From assembly GCA_964452115.1 (NCBI GenBank), contig CAYVKY010000056.1, positions 1 through 13,529 on the forward strand: a stretch of DNA of 13,529 bases, in the 5' to 3' direction. The notes below the pieces were generated by a model. It saw nothing but the letters and a program-made list of their open reading frames with translations, did no database searches and was not told the origin of the DNA. The stretch is from CAYVKY01 sp964452115 (GTDB taxonomy: Bacteria; Bacteroidota; Ignavibacteria; Tepidaquicellales; Tepidaquicellaceae). The translations under genes were made by a program, and so were the position numbers. Below are positions 6,346 to 13,529 of the stretch, piece by piece; within the stretch, counting starts at the first letter, position 1, and each line of letters opens with the position of its first letter.

Positions 6346-6777
6346 ATGGAAATTTTTCAGAAAGAAATAACACTCGAACAAAAGCCGCGCGGCTTCAATC
6401 TCATTACACGGGAAATTTTATCCAAAATTCCCGAGATAAAAAATTTTTCATCAGGTACGGTAAATATTTTTCTTCAGCACACATCCGCATCACTGACAAT
6501 AAACGAAAATGCAGACCCTACCGTGCGCCAGGATATGGAAACTCATTTCAACAAACTTGTTCCCGAAAGTGAGACAGGATACCAGCACACATTTGAAGGT
6601 CCGGACGATATGACAAGCCACATCAAAAGTTCTATGCTCGGCGTAAGCCTGACAATTCCCCTGACAAACGGCGGACTGAATCTCGGTACGTGGCAGGGCA
6701 TATATCTCTGCGAGCACCGCAATCGCGGCGGCAGACGCCGCATCGTTATCACCGTCACCGGTGAAAGAAACAAATAA
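6346..6777 (+). CDS. yjbQ: YjbQ family (UPF0047) protein
   Basis: This 143-residue protein belongs to the YjbQ/UPF0047 family, whose Escherichia coli member has weak thiamine-phosphate synthase side activity. The true cellular role is unsettled. Conserved blocks are HTSASLTINENADPTVRQDM (45-64), GYQH (78-81), DDMTSHIKSS (87-96), LGTWQGIYLCEHR (113-125) and the closing ITVTGE. The histidines at 45, 81, 92 and 124 are candidate active-site or metal ligands. DDMTSHIK replaces the DNMPAHIK I remember as typical. I chose the ATG at 6346 over a TTG two codons earlier, because MEIFQKEITL fits the usual family start. It lies 14 bases after the TonB receptor stop, so read-through is likely, but a functional link is not evident. 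Confidence 0.93.
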   Translation: MEIFQKEITLEQKPRGFNLITREILSKIPEIKNFSSGTVNIFLQHTSASLTINENADPTVRQDMETHFNKLVPESETGYQHTFEGPDDMTSHIKSSMLGVSLTIPLTNGGLNLGTWQGIYLCEHRNRGGRRRIVITVTGERNK

Positions 6778-6802
6778 ACATACTGCTTACCATTTTACAT
6801 TT

Positions 6803-6857
6803 TACATTAATTAAAATTCGGTCATATTTGTAAAAATAATAAACGTGATATGTCCCC
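6803..6857 (+). repeat. 55-bp direct duplication, copy left of the scaffold gap
   Basis: These 55 bases, from TACATTAATTA to ATGTCCCC, are identical to 6958-7012 and end exactly at the first N. Just before them is a 7-bp tandem repeat (CATTTTA twice, 6791-6804). This copy includes its own candidate lhgO promoter and ATG (6850). It is best read as a contig end that overlaps the next contig, not as a biological repeat. Confidence 0.95.
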
Positions 6858-6957
6858 NNNNNNNNNNNNNNNNNNNNNNNNNNNNNNNNNNNNNNNNNNN
6901 NNNNNNNNNNNNNNNNNNNNNNNNNNNNNNNNNNNNNNNNNNNNNNNNNNNNNNNNN
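6858..6957. other. Scaffold gap of 100 Ns
   Basis: There are exactly 100 undetermined bases, the conventional length for a gap of unknown size. Because both flanks carry the same 55 bases, the real gap is probably absent. The true sequence would then be about 155 bases shorter here. Confidence 0.97.
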
Positions 6958-7012
6958 TACATTAATTAAAATTCGGTCATATTTGTAAAAATAATAAACG
7001 TGATATGTCCCC
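6958..7012 (+). repeat. 55-bp direct duplication, copy right of the scaffold gap
   Basis: Identical base for base to 6803-6857 and starting directly after the last N. The lhgO start codon lies inside it. If the contigs are merged, yjbQ and lhgO are separated by only 72 bases. Confidence 0.95.
6978..6985 (+). promoter_or_regulatory. Candidate -7 box upstream of lhgO
   Basis: CATATTTG differs from TAnnTTTG by one base and ends 19 bases before the lhgO ATG. This is nearly the same spacing as the perfect TATATTTG box before the propeller gene at 11729. No strong TTTG box lies at the expected upstream distance, so confidence is limited. Confidence 0.35.
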
Positions 7013-8210
7013 GTCAAATATAAAATATGATATGGTGATTGCAGGTGCAGGAATTGTTGGGCTTGCAACCGCATATAAAATTCTCGAAAAAAATCCGCAC
7101 TTCAATATCTGCATAATTGAAAAGGAATCCAAAGTTGCTGCCCATCAAACCGGCAACAACAGCGGTGTGATACACTCAGGTATTTACTATAAACCCGGAA
7201 GCCTTAAAGCAGTCAACTGCCGCAAGGGAAGAAGAATGCTTCTCGAATTCTGCGATGAGAATGAAATACCTTATGACATCTGCGGAAAGGTGATAGTTGC
7301 AACGTCGCCCGATGAATTTCCGTCGCTGTATAATATTTACAACCGGGGAATCGAAAACGGACTTGAAGGACTGAAACTTCTGACCGGCGAAGAAATCAAA
7401 AAATACGAGCCTCATGCTGAAGGGCTTAAAGGGCTGCATGTGCCGCAGACGGGAATTATTGATTACAAAGTTGTCTGTAAAAAACTGGCGGAAATTGTTG
7501 AAGAAAAAGGCGGTACGATTTGGTTTAATAACAGGGTTGAAAAAATTATCGCTAAGTCTGACGGCATCGAAGTAATAACGAACAGAAATGTATTCACTAC
7601 AAAAAACCTGATCACGTGCTGCGGACTGCAATCTGACCGGATAGCAAAACTCACGAATCCGGATTTAAAAATAAAAATTATTCCTTTCAGAGGAGAATAT
7701 TACACGATTAAAAAACACAGACGTGAACTTGTAAAAAATCTGATTTATCCCGTTCCCGACCCGCTGTTTCCGTTTCTCGGCGTGCACTTTACAAGAATGA
7801 TTGACGGAAAAGTGGAAGCGGGACCAAACGCAGTGTTTGCATTTGCGCGCGAAGGTTACAATAAATTTGACTTTGATATCAGAGACCTTGCGGACAGCAT
7901 TTTCTGGAAAGGATTTTTAAAGATTGCTTCAAAATACTGGAAAACGGGCATCGGTGAATTTTACAGGTCATACTCCAAACCCGCATTCACAAAGGCGCTG
8001 CAAAGGATGCTGCCTGAGATTCAGGAATCCGACCTTGACATCGGCGGCTCGGGCATAAGGGCGCAGGCGTGCAGCAGTGAAGGCGAGCTGATAGATGATT
8101 TTCTTTTTATAGAAAATAAAAATATTCTTCACATTATCAATGCACCGTCACCTGCGGCTACGTCGTGCCTGTCAATCGGAGACACAATAACTCAGAAATT
8201 TTTCGGATGA
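7005..8210 (+). CDS. lhgO: L-2-hydroxyglutarate oxidase/dehydrogenase (FAD)
   Basis: This 401-residue FAD enzyme of the DAO fold oxidises L-2-hydroxyglutarate to 2-oxoglutarate, clearing a side product of malate or lactate dehydrogenase. Alternatively it acts in glutarate breakdown. The N-terminal dinucleotide site is VIAGAGIVGLATAYK (11-25), with the acidic IIEKE at the end of strand 2. The family signature HQTGNNSGVIHSGIYYKPGS (47-66) is complete. C-terminal FAD contacts appear in IGGSGIRAQ and INAPSPAATS. Length and order match LhgO/L2HGDH. No transmembrane segment is obvious; the E. coli enzyme passes electrons to the membrane quinone pool. The start at 7005 puts YDMVI in the usual place. 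Its stop overlaps the next start (ATGA), so it is coupled to the permease gene. Confidence 0.93.
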   Translation: MSPSNIKYDMVIAGAGIVGLATAYKILEKNPHFNICIIEKESKVAAHQTGNNSGVIHSGIYYKPGSLKAVNCRKGRRMLLEFCDENEIPYDICGKVIVATSPDEFPSLYNIYNRGIENGLEGLKLLTGEEIKKYEPHAEGLKGLHVPQTGIIDYKVVCKKLAEIVEEKGGTIWFNNRVEKIIAKSDGIEVITNRNVFTTKNLITCCGLQSDRIAKLTNPDLKIKIIPFRGEYYTIKKHRRELVKNLIYPVPDPLFPFLGVHFTRMIDGKVEAGPNAVFAFAREGYNKFDFDIRDLADSIFWKGFLKIASKYWKTGIGEFYRSYSKPAFTKALQRMLPEIQESDLDIGGSGIRAQACSSEGELIDDFLFIENKNILHIINAPSPAATSCLSIGDTITQKFFG

Positions 8211-9115
8211 CCAACATCATAATAATTGCCGTTAGTCTGATTATCGGAATTATTTCAGGAAGAATTAAATCCGTTCCTAAAGATTCATACAAACTTCTGA
8301 ACGCCATAATAATTAATTTTTGCCTTCCTGCACTGGCATTGCTTTACCTGCCTGAAATCAAAATAAACACTGAACTGATGTATCCCCTTGCTTCGATGTG
8401 GATTGTGTTTATTGCAGGTGCGGCAATTTTTGCGGCATTCGGAAAAATGTACCATTTGGGAAAAGGCACAACCGGCGCACTGATACTCACAGGTGCGCTG
8501 TGCAATTCTTCTTTCATCGGATTCCCCGTACTGTCCGCGCTTTACGGCGAAGAAGGGCTGAAAATCGGAGTGGTGATTGACCAGACGGGAAGCTTTGTTG
8601 TGCTTGCAACTGCGGGCGTAATAGTTGCATCGATTGCATCGAAGGGAGATTACTCGCTGAAAAAAATCGGCAGGGACATCATATCTTATCCTCCGTTCAT
8701 AGCGTTTATTATTGGTGCAATTTTAAATTTATTTCACGCTGAACTGCCGCCTCTTATCCGCGAAATCCTCGCCAGAATCGGCGGACTTGTTTCAATTCTC
8801 GCATTAATATCAGTCGGTATGCAGCTGAAATTCAATTTCCGCGGCATAAGAGTAAAACAGTTAATTCTCGGACTTGGGTATAAACTCATACTCGCACCGC
8901 TGATTGTTTATATTATTTATTTTCTGATTTTTGGCAACCGCTCGCTCTCTTCACAGGTGAGCATCATCGAATCCGCAATGGCTCCGATGATAATGGGGGC
9001 AATTCTCGCGGACTCATACAAACTGAATCCCAAACTATCGAACATGATGGTAGCGCTGGGAATTCCCGTCTCTCTTATTACGGTATTTTTGTGGTATTAT
9101 ATTTTAGGAATATAG
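8207..9115 (+). CDS. AEC-family permease (auxin efflux carrier/malate permease-like)
   Basis: A 302-residue membrane protein of the AEC family, whose bacterial members include malate and malonate permeases. It appears to have about ten hydrophobic segments in two sets of five. It opens with IIIIAVSLIIGIISGRI and then IIINFCLPALALLYLPEI; the broken helix with NFCLPAL is typical. Later come GALCNSSFIGFPVLSALYG and EGLKIGVVIDQTGSFVVLA, the conserved N/P/D-bearing middle region. The last pair includes SAMAPMIMGAILADSY and ends VSLITVFLWYYILGI. I chose the ATG at 8207 over a GTG 14 codons upstream, since it overlaps the lhgO stop as ATGA and places the first helix at the N-terminus. Coupling to lhgO suggests a dicarboxylate or hydroxy-acid substrate; that is inference. 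Confidence 0.92.
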   Translation: MTNIIIIAVSLIIGIISGRIKSVPKDSYKLLNAIIINFCLPALALLYLPEIKINTELMYPLASMWIVFIAGAAIFAAFGKMYHLGKGTTGALILTGALCNSSFIGFPVLSALYGEEGLKIGVVIDQTGSFVVLATAGVIVASIASKGDYSLKKIGRDIISYPPFIAFIIGAILNLFHAELPPLIREILARIGGLVSILALISVGMQLKFNFRGIRVKQLILGLGYKLILAPLIVYIIYFLIFGNRSLSSQVSIIESAMAPMIMGAILADSYKLNPKLSNMMVALGIPVSLITVFLWYYILGI

Positions 9116-11590
9116 ATAAAACATTTTGCGCAGATATGCACAATATTCCTGATGACTATACGGCATTAAATACGTGCTGCCGTCTTTTTCCTGCTTAGGA
9201 ACTTCCTGCGGCGGAGCTGCCGTTGTATCAGGCGGAAGAATTTCAGGCTTTAACGTATCCTGCAGAACATTATTCCCCGGCGCTGATGATACGGTGTCCG
9301 TGGGATTTGTTATCAGACTGTCAATTACATATCTTGCCGAATCTTTGCTTATCAGTTCAAGCGAATCTCTCACACCGGTTGTGTCCTTGCTTTTTGCAGT
9401 TGAATCGGATTGTTTGTATGTTATCAGTTCCATAACTTTCGGCTGCACAACCGCTGCATACTCCGATTCGGGAAATTTATCAATGAGAATTTTATAATAT
9501 TTAAAAGCGCTGTCTCTTTCGGGAATATTATTTTCATAAATAAAGCCCACGGCGTAAAGTGATTTCTGATAAACAGGCGACTCCGGATATGAAAAAATAA
9601 TTTTTTTAAATTCATCGAGCGACTCTTTGTAATATTTTTTACTCAGTAAATCCGCAGCCGAATTGTATATCACATCTGATGAATCCTTTTCAATAGTAAT
9701 TTCCTTTTGTCCCAGCTGACGCCGAGCTTCATTTGCAATTTCCGTATTCGGATATTTTTTAATAATTATTTCAAGCAATTCATTTGCACGCCCGGCAAGG
9801 TCAGGTTTTTCGCGGTAAATGTTAGACATCATAAACAGCGTTTTCACCCGCCTTGATGACAGTGTGTCATTTGTCAGAAGGTAATTCAGGTATTTCTCAG
9901 ATGAATCCCGCTGCTCAATTCCGAACAGGAATAGTTCTGCCAGTTCAAAATAACCGTCATATATATGCTGCTGCTTCGCTGACTTGATTGAATCCTCAGT
10001 ATGAATTTTTTTCATCATTTCTATTTCCGAGCGGTTCACTGAATCTATGTGAGTGAGCGTATCAATTACTTTCGGAATAGTGTCTTTATGCAGGACGGTT
10101 GTATCCTTCGTTTTATTTTTAATTACCGTTTTATCTTCAGGCAGCCGGTTCTGGTCAGGGCTGACCTCGTGCTTTGGAGGATTTTTGATTGTGTCCAGAA
10201 ATTTCCATCCCTGTCCCTTACCTTCTTTTATCAAACCGTTATCATTTTGTTTCTCCTTACCCTTTTCTTTCAGCTTTTGTTTGCGGTAATTTTCAAGTTC
10301 GGGATTTTCATCGGGTATAATAATTTTTGTCGTATCGTGAATCTGCGCAAGCAGTGTGAAGTACTTGTCAAAGTCGGTATATTTTTTATTGCTGATTGCG
10401 GTAAAATCTGCAAGTCCTGTTATTGTTGCAGCCCTCTTGTAATTTATAAGCGCATTAAAATAATCGTGCTTCACAATTTCGTAATAATATCCGAGGTGGT
10501 AATATGAATTTGAAGCAGTTTTCGTTCCCGCATAATCTAATATTATATCGTAATATTTATTAATTGCCTCGGGATATTTTTTCTGGTTGAAAAGTGTATT
10601 GGCATACTCATATTCAGCGAGCTGGCGCAGTTCCGGATAATCCCTGTATTTGCTTGTCATATCCTCCAGAGGACTAAGAGTCTCGTTGAACTTGCCGGCT
10701 TTATTAAGAGAAATATATTTATTTAATTTTGCATAAAACGTCAGGTCAAAATCCGAAGTATTTTTCAACACGAGGTCATATTCCGCAGCCGCCTTCACGG
10801 GGTCATTCAGAAGAAATATTTTGGCAAGCACATATTGCTTGCGCGCTTTTTTGTTTTTATCGTTTGTAAAGTTCACCGATTTTTCAAGGAAGTCAACCGC
10901 GCCTTTGTAATCGTGCCTGTAAAGGCTTATGTTTGCGAGTTCTTCAGTGATATCGGATTTGATATCGTTGTCCTGCGTTTTCGCAAGCAGGTCGTTCAGA
11001 ATTTTTTCGGCGTCGTTGATTTTGCGCAGACGGATTTTAGACCTCCCTAAATATAAAATTGCTTCATCATAAAGGCTGCTCTTCGAAAGTTTTGAAATAA
11101 ATTCATTGAATTTCCTTTCCGATTGAAGATAATCCTGCTGGTAATAATAACTCTTTCCGATAAGCAGCACCGACTTATCAAAGTAGCGGGTATTTTTATT
11201 GTATTGAATAATCTTCGAACAGGTTTCAATTACCTTTGTGAATTTTTCTTTAGATGATGACGATGCCGGCGGCAGCGAGCCGAGCGAATCAAGCGAAGGA
11301 TTGTAATTCGCGATGAAAGTCTGTTCATAATCTTTCATTCCGTCATTAAAATTTTCCAGCGCAGTGAAATATTTATTGAAGTATGTGCTGAAATTTTCAG
11401 AGCGGTTTCCCATAAACATAAACTCGGTGAAATTCTGATAATCTTCATCAAGTGTAATATCATAAACCGGCTCGGGATCTTCTTCATCCGATATTTCGGA
11501 TTTCAGATATGTGCGGTGCGTAACATAATTGCAGCTCTGCAGTGCAAGTATGAATATCAGCAAAAGGAAATATAAAACTGCTTTTCTCAT
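9104..11590 (-). CDS. Large TPR lipoprotein, PorW/SprE-like (possible type IX secretion component)
   Basis: An 828-residue lipoprotein (lipobox LQSC, Cys20). TPR-like helical repeats fill about residues 100-410 (KSYYYQQDYLQSERKFNEFI, ANTLFNQKKYPEAINKYYDI). A charged, disordered linker (about 415-535, Lys/Glu then repeated DT pairs) leads to a second TPR block (about 540-720, YFELAELFLFGIEQRDSSEK, FMMSNIYREK). A Thr/Pro-rich stretch (about 725-805) precedes the C-terminus. The opening ENFSTYFNKYFTALENFNDG and the overall layout recall PorW/SprE, the TPR lipoprotein of the type IX secretion and gliding system. I judge this from pattern, not from a search, and no other T9SS gene is here. A generic outer-membrane TPR scaffold is the alternative. 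It overlaps the permease by 12 bases tail to tail. Confidence 0.9.
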   Translation of the reverse strand: MRKAVLYFLLLIFILALQSCNYVTHRTYLKSEISDEEDPEPVYDITLDEDYQNFTEFMFMGNRSENFSTYFNKYFTALENFNDGMKDYEQTFIANYNPSLDSLGSLPPASSSSKEKFTKVIETCSKIIQYNKNTRYFDKSVLLIGKSYYYQQDYLQSERKFNEFISKLSKSSLYDEAILYLGRSKIRLRKINDAEKILNDLLAKTQDNDIKSDITEELANISLYRHDYKGAVDFLEKSVNFTNDKNKKARKQYVLAKIFLLNDPVKAAAEYDLVLKNTSDFDLTFYAKLNKYISLNKAGKFNETLSPLEDMTSKYRDYPELRQLAEYEYANTLFNQKKYPEAINKYYDIILDYAGTKTASNSYYHLGYYYEIVKHDYFNALINYKRAATITGLADFTAISNKKYTDFDKYFTLLAQIHDTTKIIIPDENPELENYRKQKLKEKGKEKQNDNGLIKEGKGQGWKFLDTIKNPPKHEVSPDQNRLPEDKTVIKNKTKDTTVLHKDTIPKVIDTLTHIDSVNRSEIEMMKKIHTEDSIKSAKQQHIYDGYFELAELFLFGIEQRDSSEKYLNYLLTNDTLSSRRVKTLFMMSNIYREKPDLAGRANELLEIIIKKYPNTEIANEARRQLGQKEITIEKDSSDVIYNSAADLLSKKYYKESLDEFKKIIFSYPESPVYQKSLYAVGFIYENNIPERDSAFKYYKILIDKFPESEYAAVVQPKVMELITYKQSDSTAKSKDTTGVRDSLELISKDSARYVIDSLITNPTDTVSSAPGNNVLQDTLKPEILPPDTTAAPPQEVPKQEKDGSTYLMPYSHQEYCAYLRKMFYLYS

Positions 11591-11597
11591 AGATTAT

Positions 11598-11628
11598 CAA
11601 AATTATTCCTATTTCACGCGTAAATCAA
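11598..11628 (-). promoter_or_regulatory. Candidate promoter for the PorW/SprE-like gene
   Basis: On the minus strand TTG (11628-11626) is followed by a 20-base spacer and a perfect TAnnTTTG box, TAATTTTG (11605-11598). This fits Bacteroidota promoter spacing. The box ends only 7 bases before the ATG, so the message would have almost no leader. Confidence 0.4.
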
Positions 11629-11702
11629 TATAAAAAGCAGAGAAATAATTTTAATGTATATTTTAACATTATATTGGATTAACAATTTAACTTAAATTTT
11701 GT

Positions 11703-11710
11703 TATATTTG
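11703..11710 (+). promoter_or_regulatory. Candidate -7 box for the Asp-box propeller gene
   Basis: TATATTTG is a perfect TAnnTTTG match, ending 18 bases before the ATG at 11729. It argues against the longer frame beginning with TTG at 11699, which would contain the promoter. I see no convincing upstream TTTG box. The 138-base space 11591-11728 must hold both divergent promoters and contains nothing else recognisable. Confidence 0.4.
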
Positions 11711-11728
11711 TCAAACTTTATTTATGTT

Positions 11729-13522
11729 ATGAAAAAAACAGTCCTTATATTTTTGATGTTCGTGTTTTTAATGATTCACACAGAGGTTAAATCTCAGTGG
11801 ATTGAAACAGGAAAACCTTCAGTAATCATTTATTCGGTTGCAGTAAAAGATAATCTTATTTTTATCGGAACTCCTATGGGCGCTTTCAGGTCGGTTGACC
11901 TCGGAAGAAACTGGACTCCGATCAGCATAGGAGTGCAGAATTTATACATCACCTCTTTTGCAATCAGCAACTATACAATTATTGCCGGTTCAAAAGAGCA
12001 GGGAATTTTCCGTTCATCGGATAACGGCGATACTTGGATAAATTCCAACAAAGGAATTACAAATAATGATGTGAATGACATCGCAGTATCAGGGCAGTAT
12101 ATTTATGCGGCAGCGGGCAATTATCTTTATATGTCAACTGACAATGCAGAAAACTGGACTGTAATGCCGGGAGTTACCGGCGTAAGGTCCCTTCTGGTAA
12201 AGGATTCGGCGCTGTACACATCAGGTGTTGACGGAATTTATAAAACAACGGACAGAGGAGTATACTGGGATAAGGTGAGTTATACGATTAATGCAAAAGT
12301 GCTTGAGGCAAATAACGATTATATTTTCGCGGGTACGGAAGCAAACGGAGTTTACACTTCTAACGATGCGGGAAAAAACTGGATAAAAACATTTAACGGA
12401 ATGCCGGAGTTTCCGACTATTAATGCGCTTGCAGTAATCGGCAGCAGCGTATTTGCGGGGACTGAACTCAACGGCATTTATTTTTCTTATAATAACGGCG
12501 CACTGTGGACGCAGGTGAATTCGGGACTTTCAAGCAATAAAATCACAACGCTTAAAAGTTACAGAAATTCTCTTTTTGCAGGAACGTATTCGGGGCTGTT
12601 TTATTCAATAGACAACGGCAGTTCGTGGACAGACATTACCAAGTCAATCAACAACGAGCAGCCGATTACCTGCTTCACTGCAAATTCAAATAAAATTTTT
12701 GCGGGAACGGAGCAGGGCAGAATACTTACGTCAAAGGACAACGGGAATTCATGGCTTTCATTAAACAACACAGGATTAATTAAAGAAGAATTCGGGCGCG
12801 TTGTTTCGGCAGTCGGAAAAATTAATTCACTGGATTATAATGTGAATTCGCTGTATGCCGGAACGGACAAGGGAATCTTCAGGTCATTTGATGACGGCAA
12901 CACCTGGAAACCTATTTCCGAAAGCATAAAAAATATTCCCGCACTTTCGCTCGGGACATACCTTTCGACTCTCTATGCAGGAACACTTAACGGACTTTAC
13001 GAAACCAAAGACGACGGTAGGAACTGGAAACTTTCGCAGTTTGCGGCGCTGACTTCGGGAAAAATTTCTGCGCTTGCAGTTAAAAGCGGAAATATCTATG
13101 CGGCACTTAACGGAAATATTTACTGCCTGCTGGACAGAGGCTCGGACTGGACTAATACTTCATTTGAAAGAATCTATGACATCACACAGATTTCCTGCGG
13201 TAATGATTATGTTTACGCTTCAACACTCGGCGGCGGAATTTACCGCGGTAATCTGAACGGCAGAGGCTGGGATGACTATAATGACGGACTCGGCAACCTG
13301 AATGTAACTTGCGTGATAACCGCAGGCGAAACCGTAATCTGCGGAACAAACGGCGCGGGTGTTTACTATTCTGTAAATAACGGAAAAGACTGGACGCAGT
13401 TAAACGGAGGACTATCCGACACGCGAATCAGAAGCCTTGTACTAAACGGCGAAACAGTATTTGCAGGCACCGACACCGGAAAAATTTTCAAAGCCCCGTT
13501 GTCGGAATTCGTGGAGAGATAG
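11729..13522 (+). CDS. Secreted Asp-box (BNR/YCF48-type) beta-propeller protein
   Basis: A 597-residue protein with a signal peptide (hydrophobic TVLIFLMFVFLMIH, cleavage near VKSQ). I chose the ATG at 11729 because it puts the signal peptide at the N-terminus; a TTG ten codons earlier is in frame but unlikely. About 12 Asp-boxes (S/T-x-D-x-G-x-x-W) recur every 40-50 residues from about 55 to 565, for example SVDLGRNW, SSDNGDTW, SNDAGKNW, SIDNGSSW, SFDDGNTW, TKDDGRNW and SVNNGKDW. Most are preceded by a FAGT..GIY/IFRS strand. This fits one large or two ~7-bladed propellers, as in sortilin/VPS10-like and photosystem-assembly-like proteins. No sialidase catalytic residues are evident. It ends FKAPLSEFVER directly after the last blade, without a type IX sorting domain. 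Function is unknown; protein or glycan binding is plausible. Confidence 0.92.
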   Translation: MKKTVLIFLMFVFLMIHTEVKSQWIETGKPSVIIYSVAVKDNLIFIGTPMGAFRSVDLGRNWTPISIGVQNLYITSFAISNYTIIAGSKEQGIFRSSDNGDTWINSNKGITNNDVNDIAVSGQYIYAAAGNYLYMSTDNAENWTVMPGVTGVRSLLVKDSALYTSGVDGIYKTTDRGVYWDKVSYTINAKVLEANNDYIFAGTEANGVYTSNDAGKNWIKTFNGMPEFPTINALAVIGSSVFAGTELNGIYFSYNNGALWTQVNSGLSSNKITTLKSYRNSLFAGTYSGLFYSIDNGSSWTDITKSINNEQPITCFTANSNKIFAGTEQGRILTSKDNGNSWLSLNNTGLIKEEFGRVVSAVGKINSLDYNVNSLYAGTDKGIFRSFDDGNTWKPISESIKNIPALSLGTYLSTLYAGTLNGLYETKDDGRNWKLSQFAALTSGKISALAVKSGNIYAALNGNIYCLLDRGSDWTNTSFERIYDITQISCGNDYVYASTLGGGIYRGNLNGRGWDDYNDGLGNLNVTCVITAGETVICGTNGAGVYYSVNNGKDWTQLNGGLSDTRIRSLVLNGETVFAGTDTGKIFKAPLSEFVER

Positions 13523-13529
13523 TTCGTAT

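Noticed and set aside
6755..6764. 10-bp palindrome TCACCGGTGA near the end of yjbQ
   Set aside because: It encodes the conserved VTGE end of the protein, has no loop and no T-run, so it is not a credible terminator or operator.
3491..6777. Idea that the TonB receptor and yjbQ form a thiamine uptake/synthesis unit
   Set aside because: The YjbQ thiamine activity is a weak side activity, no THI-box riboswitch is visible upstream, and the receptor shows no thiamine-specific feature.
6811..7074. Minus-strand open frame across the N block
   Set aside because: It consists largely of Ns and the duplicated contig ends, so it is an assembly product and not a gene.
8165..8206. Upstream GTG start for the permease
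   Set aside because: It would add a 14-residue polar stretch (PVNRRHNNSEIFR) before the first helix and overlap lhgO by 46 bases; the ATGA start at 8207 fits the family better.

Overview
The window looks like a scaffold from a draft genome or metagenome bin of the Fibrobacterota-Chlorobiota-Bacteroidota (FCB) supergroup. Ignavibacteria/Chlorobi-like is my best guess, from gene content rather than any marker phylogeny. Supporting signs are many secreted proteins and lipoproteins, a TonB-dependent receptor with an N-terminal carboxypeptidase-regulatory-like domain, a long TPR lipoprotein resembling PorW/SprE of the type IX secretion system, an Asp-box beta-propeller protein, few clear Shine-Dalgarno sequences, and several upstream matches to the Bacteroidota -7 box TAnnTTTG. 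Coding is dense: two ATGA start/stop overlaps and two convergent gene pairs whose stop codons overlap.

Layout. (1) 2-2538, plus strand: the end of an aldehyde dehydrogenase, a small lipoprotein, a seven-TPR secreted protein and the GTPase Era, all tightly packed. (2) 2535-3071, minus strand: an unknown exported protein whose stop codon interlocks with that of era. (3) 3072-3490: the only long non-coding stretch. It carries three related hairpin repeats with compensatory base changes, then a perfect FNR-type operator (TTGAT-N4-ATCAA) placed where a class II activator would sit. (4) 3491-6777, plus strand: a lipoprotein, a TonB-dependent receptor and a YjbQ-family protein. (5) 6803-7012: a 100-N scaffold gap flanked by an identical 55-bp sequence on both sides. 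This is almost certainly two overlapping contigs that were not merged. (6) 7005-9115, plus strand: L-2-hydroxyglutarate oxidase (lhgO) and an AEC-family permease sharing an ATGA overlap. (7) 9104-11590, minus strand: the PorW/SprE-like TPR lipoprotein. (8) 11729-13522, plus strand, divergent: the Asp-box propeller protein.

How the genes may work together. Era is housekeeping (ribosome assembly). The lipoprotein-TonB receptor pair looks like an outer-membrane uptake unit that may respond to oxygen or nitric oxide through a CRP/FNR regulator. LhgO returns the dead-end metabolite L-2-hydroxyglutarate to 2-oxoglutarate, and the coupled permease may move a related dicarboxylate. I found no complete undescribed defence or mobile system, and no tRNA, rRNA, CRISPR array, transposase or known riboswitch. 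The best leads are the FNR-boxed TonB locus, the covarying hairpin family and the lhgO-AEC pairing.
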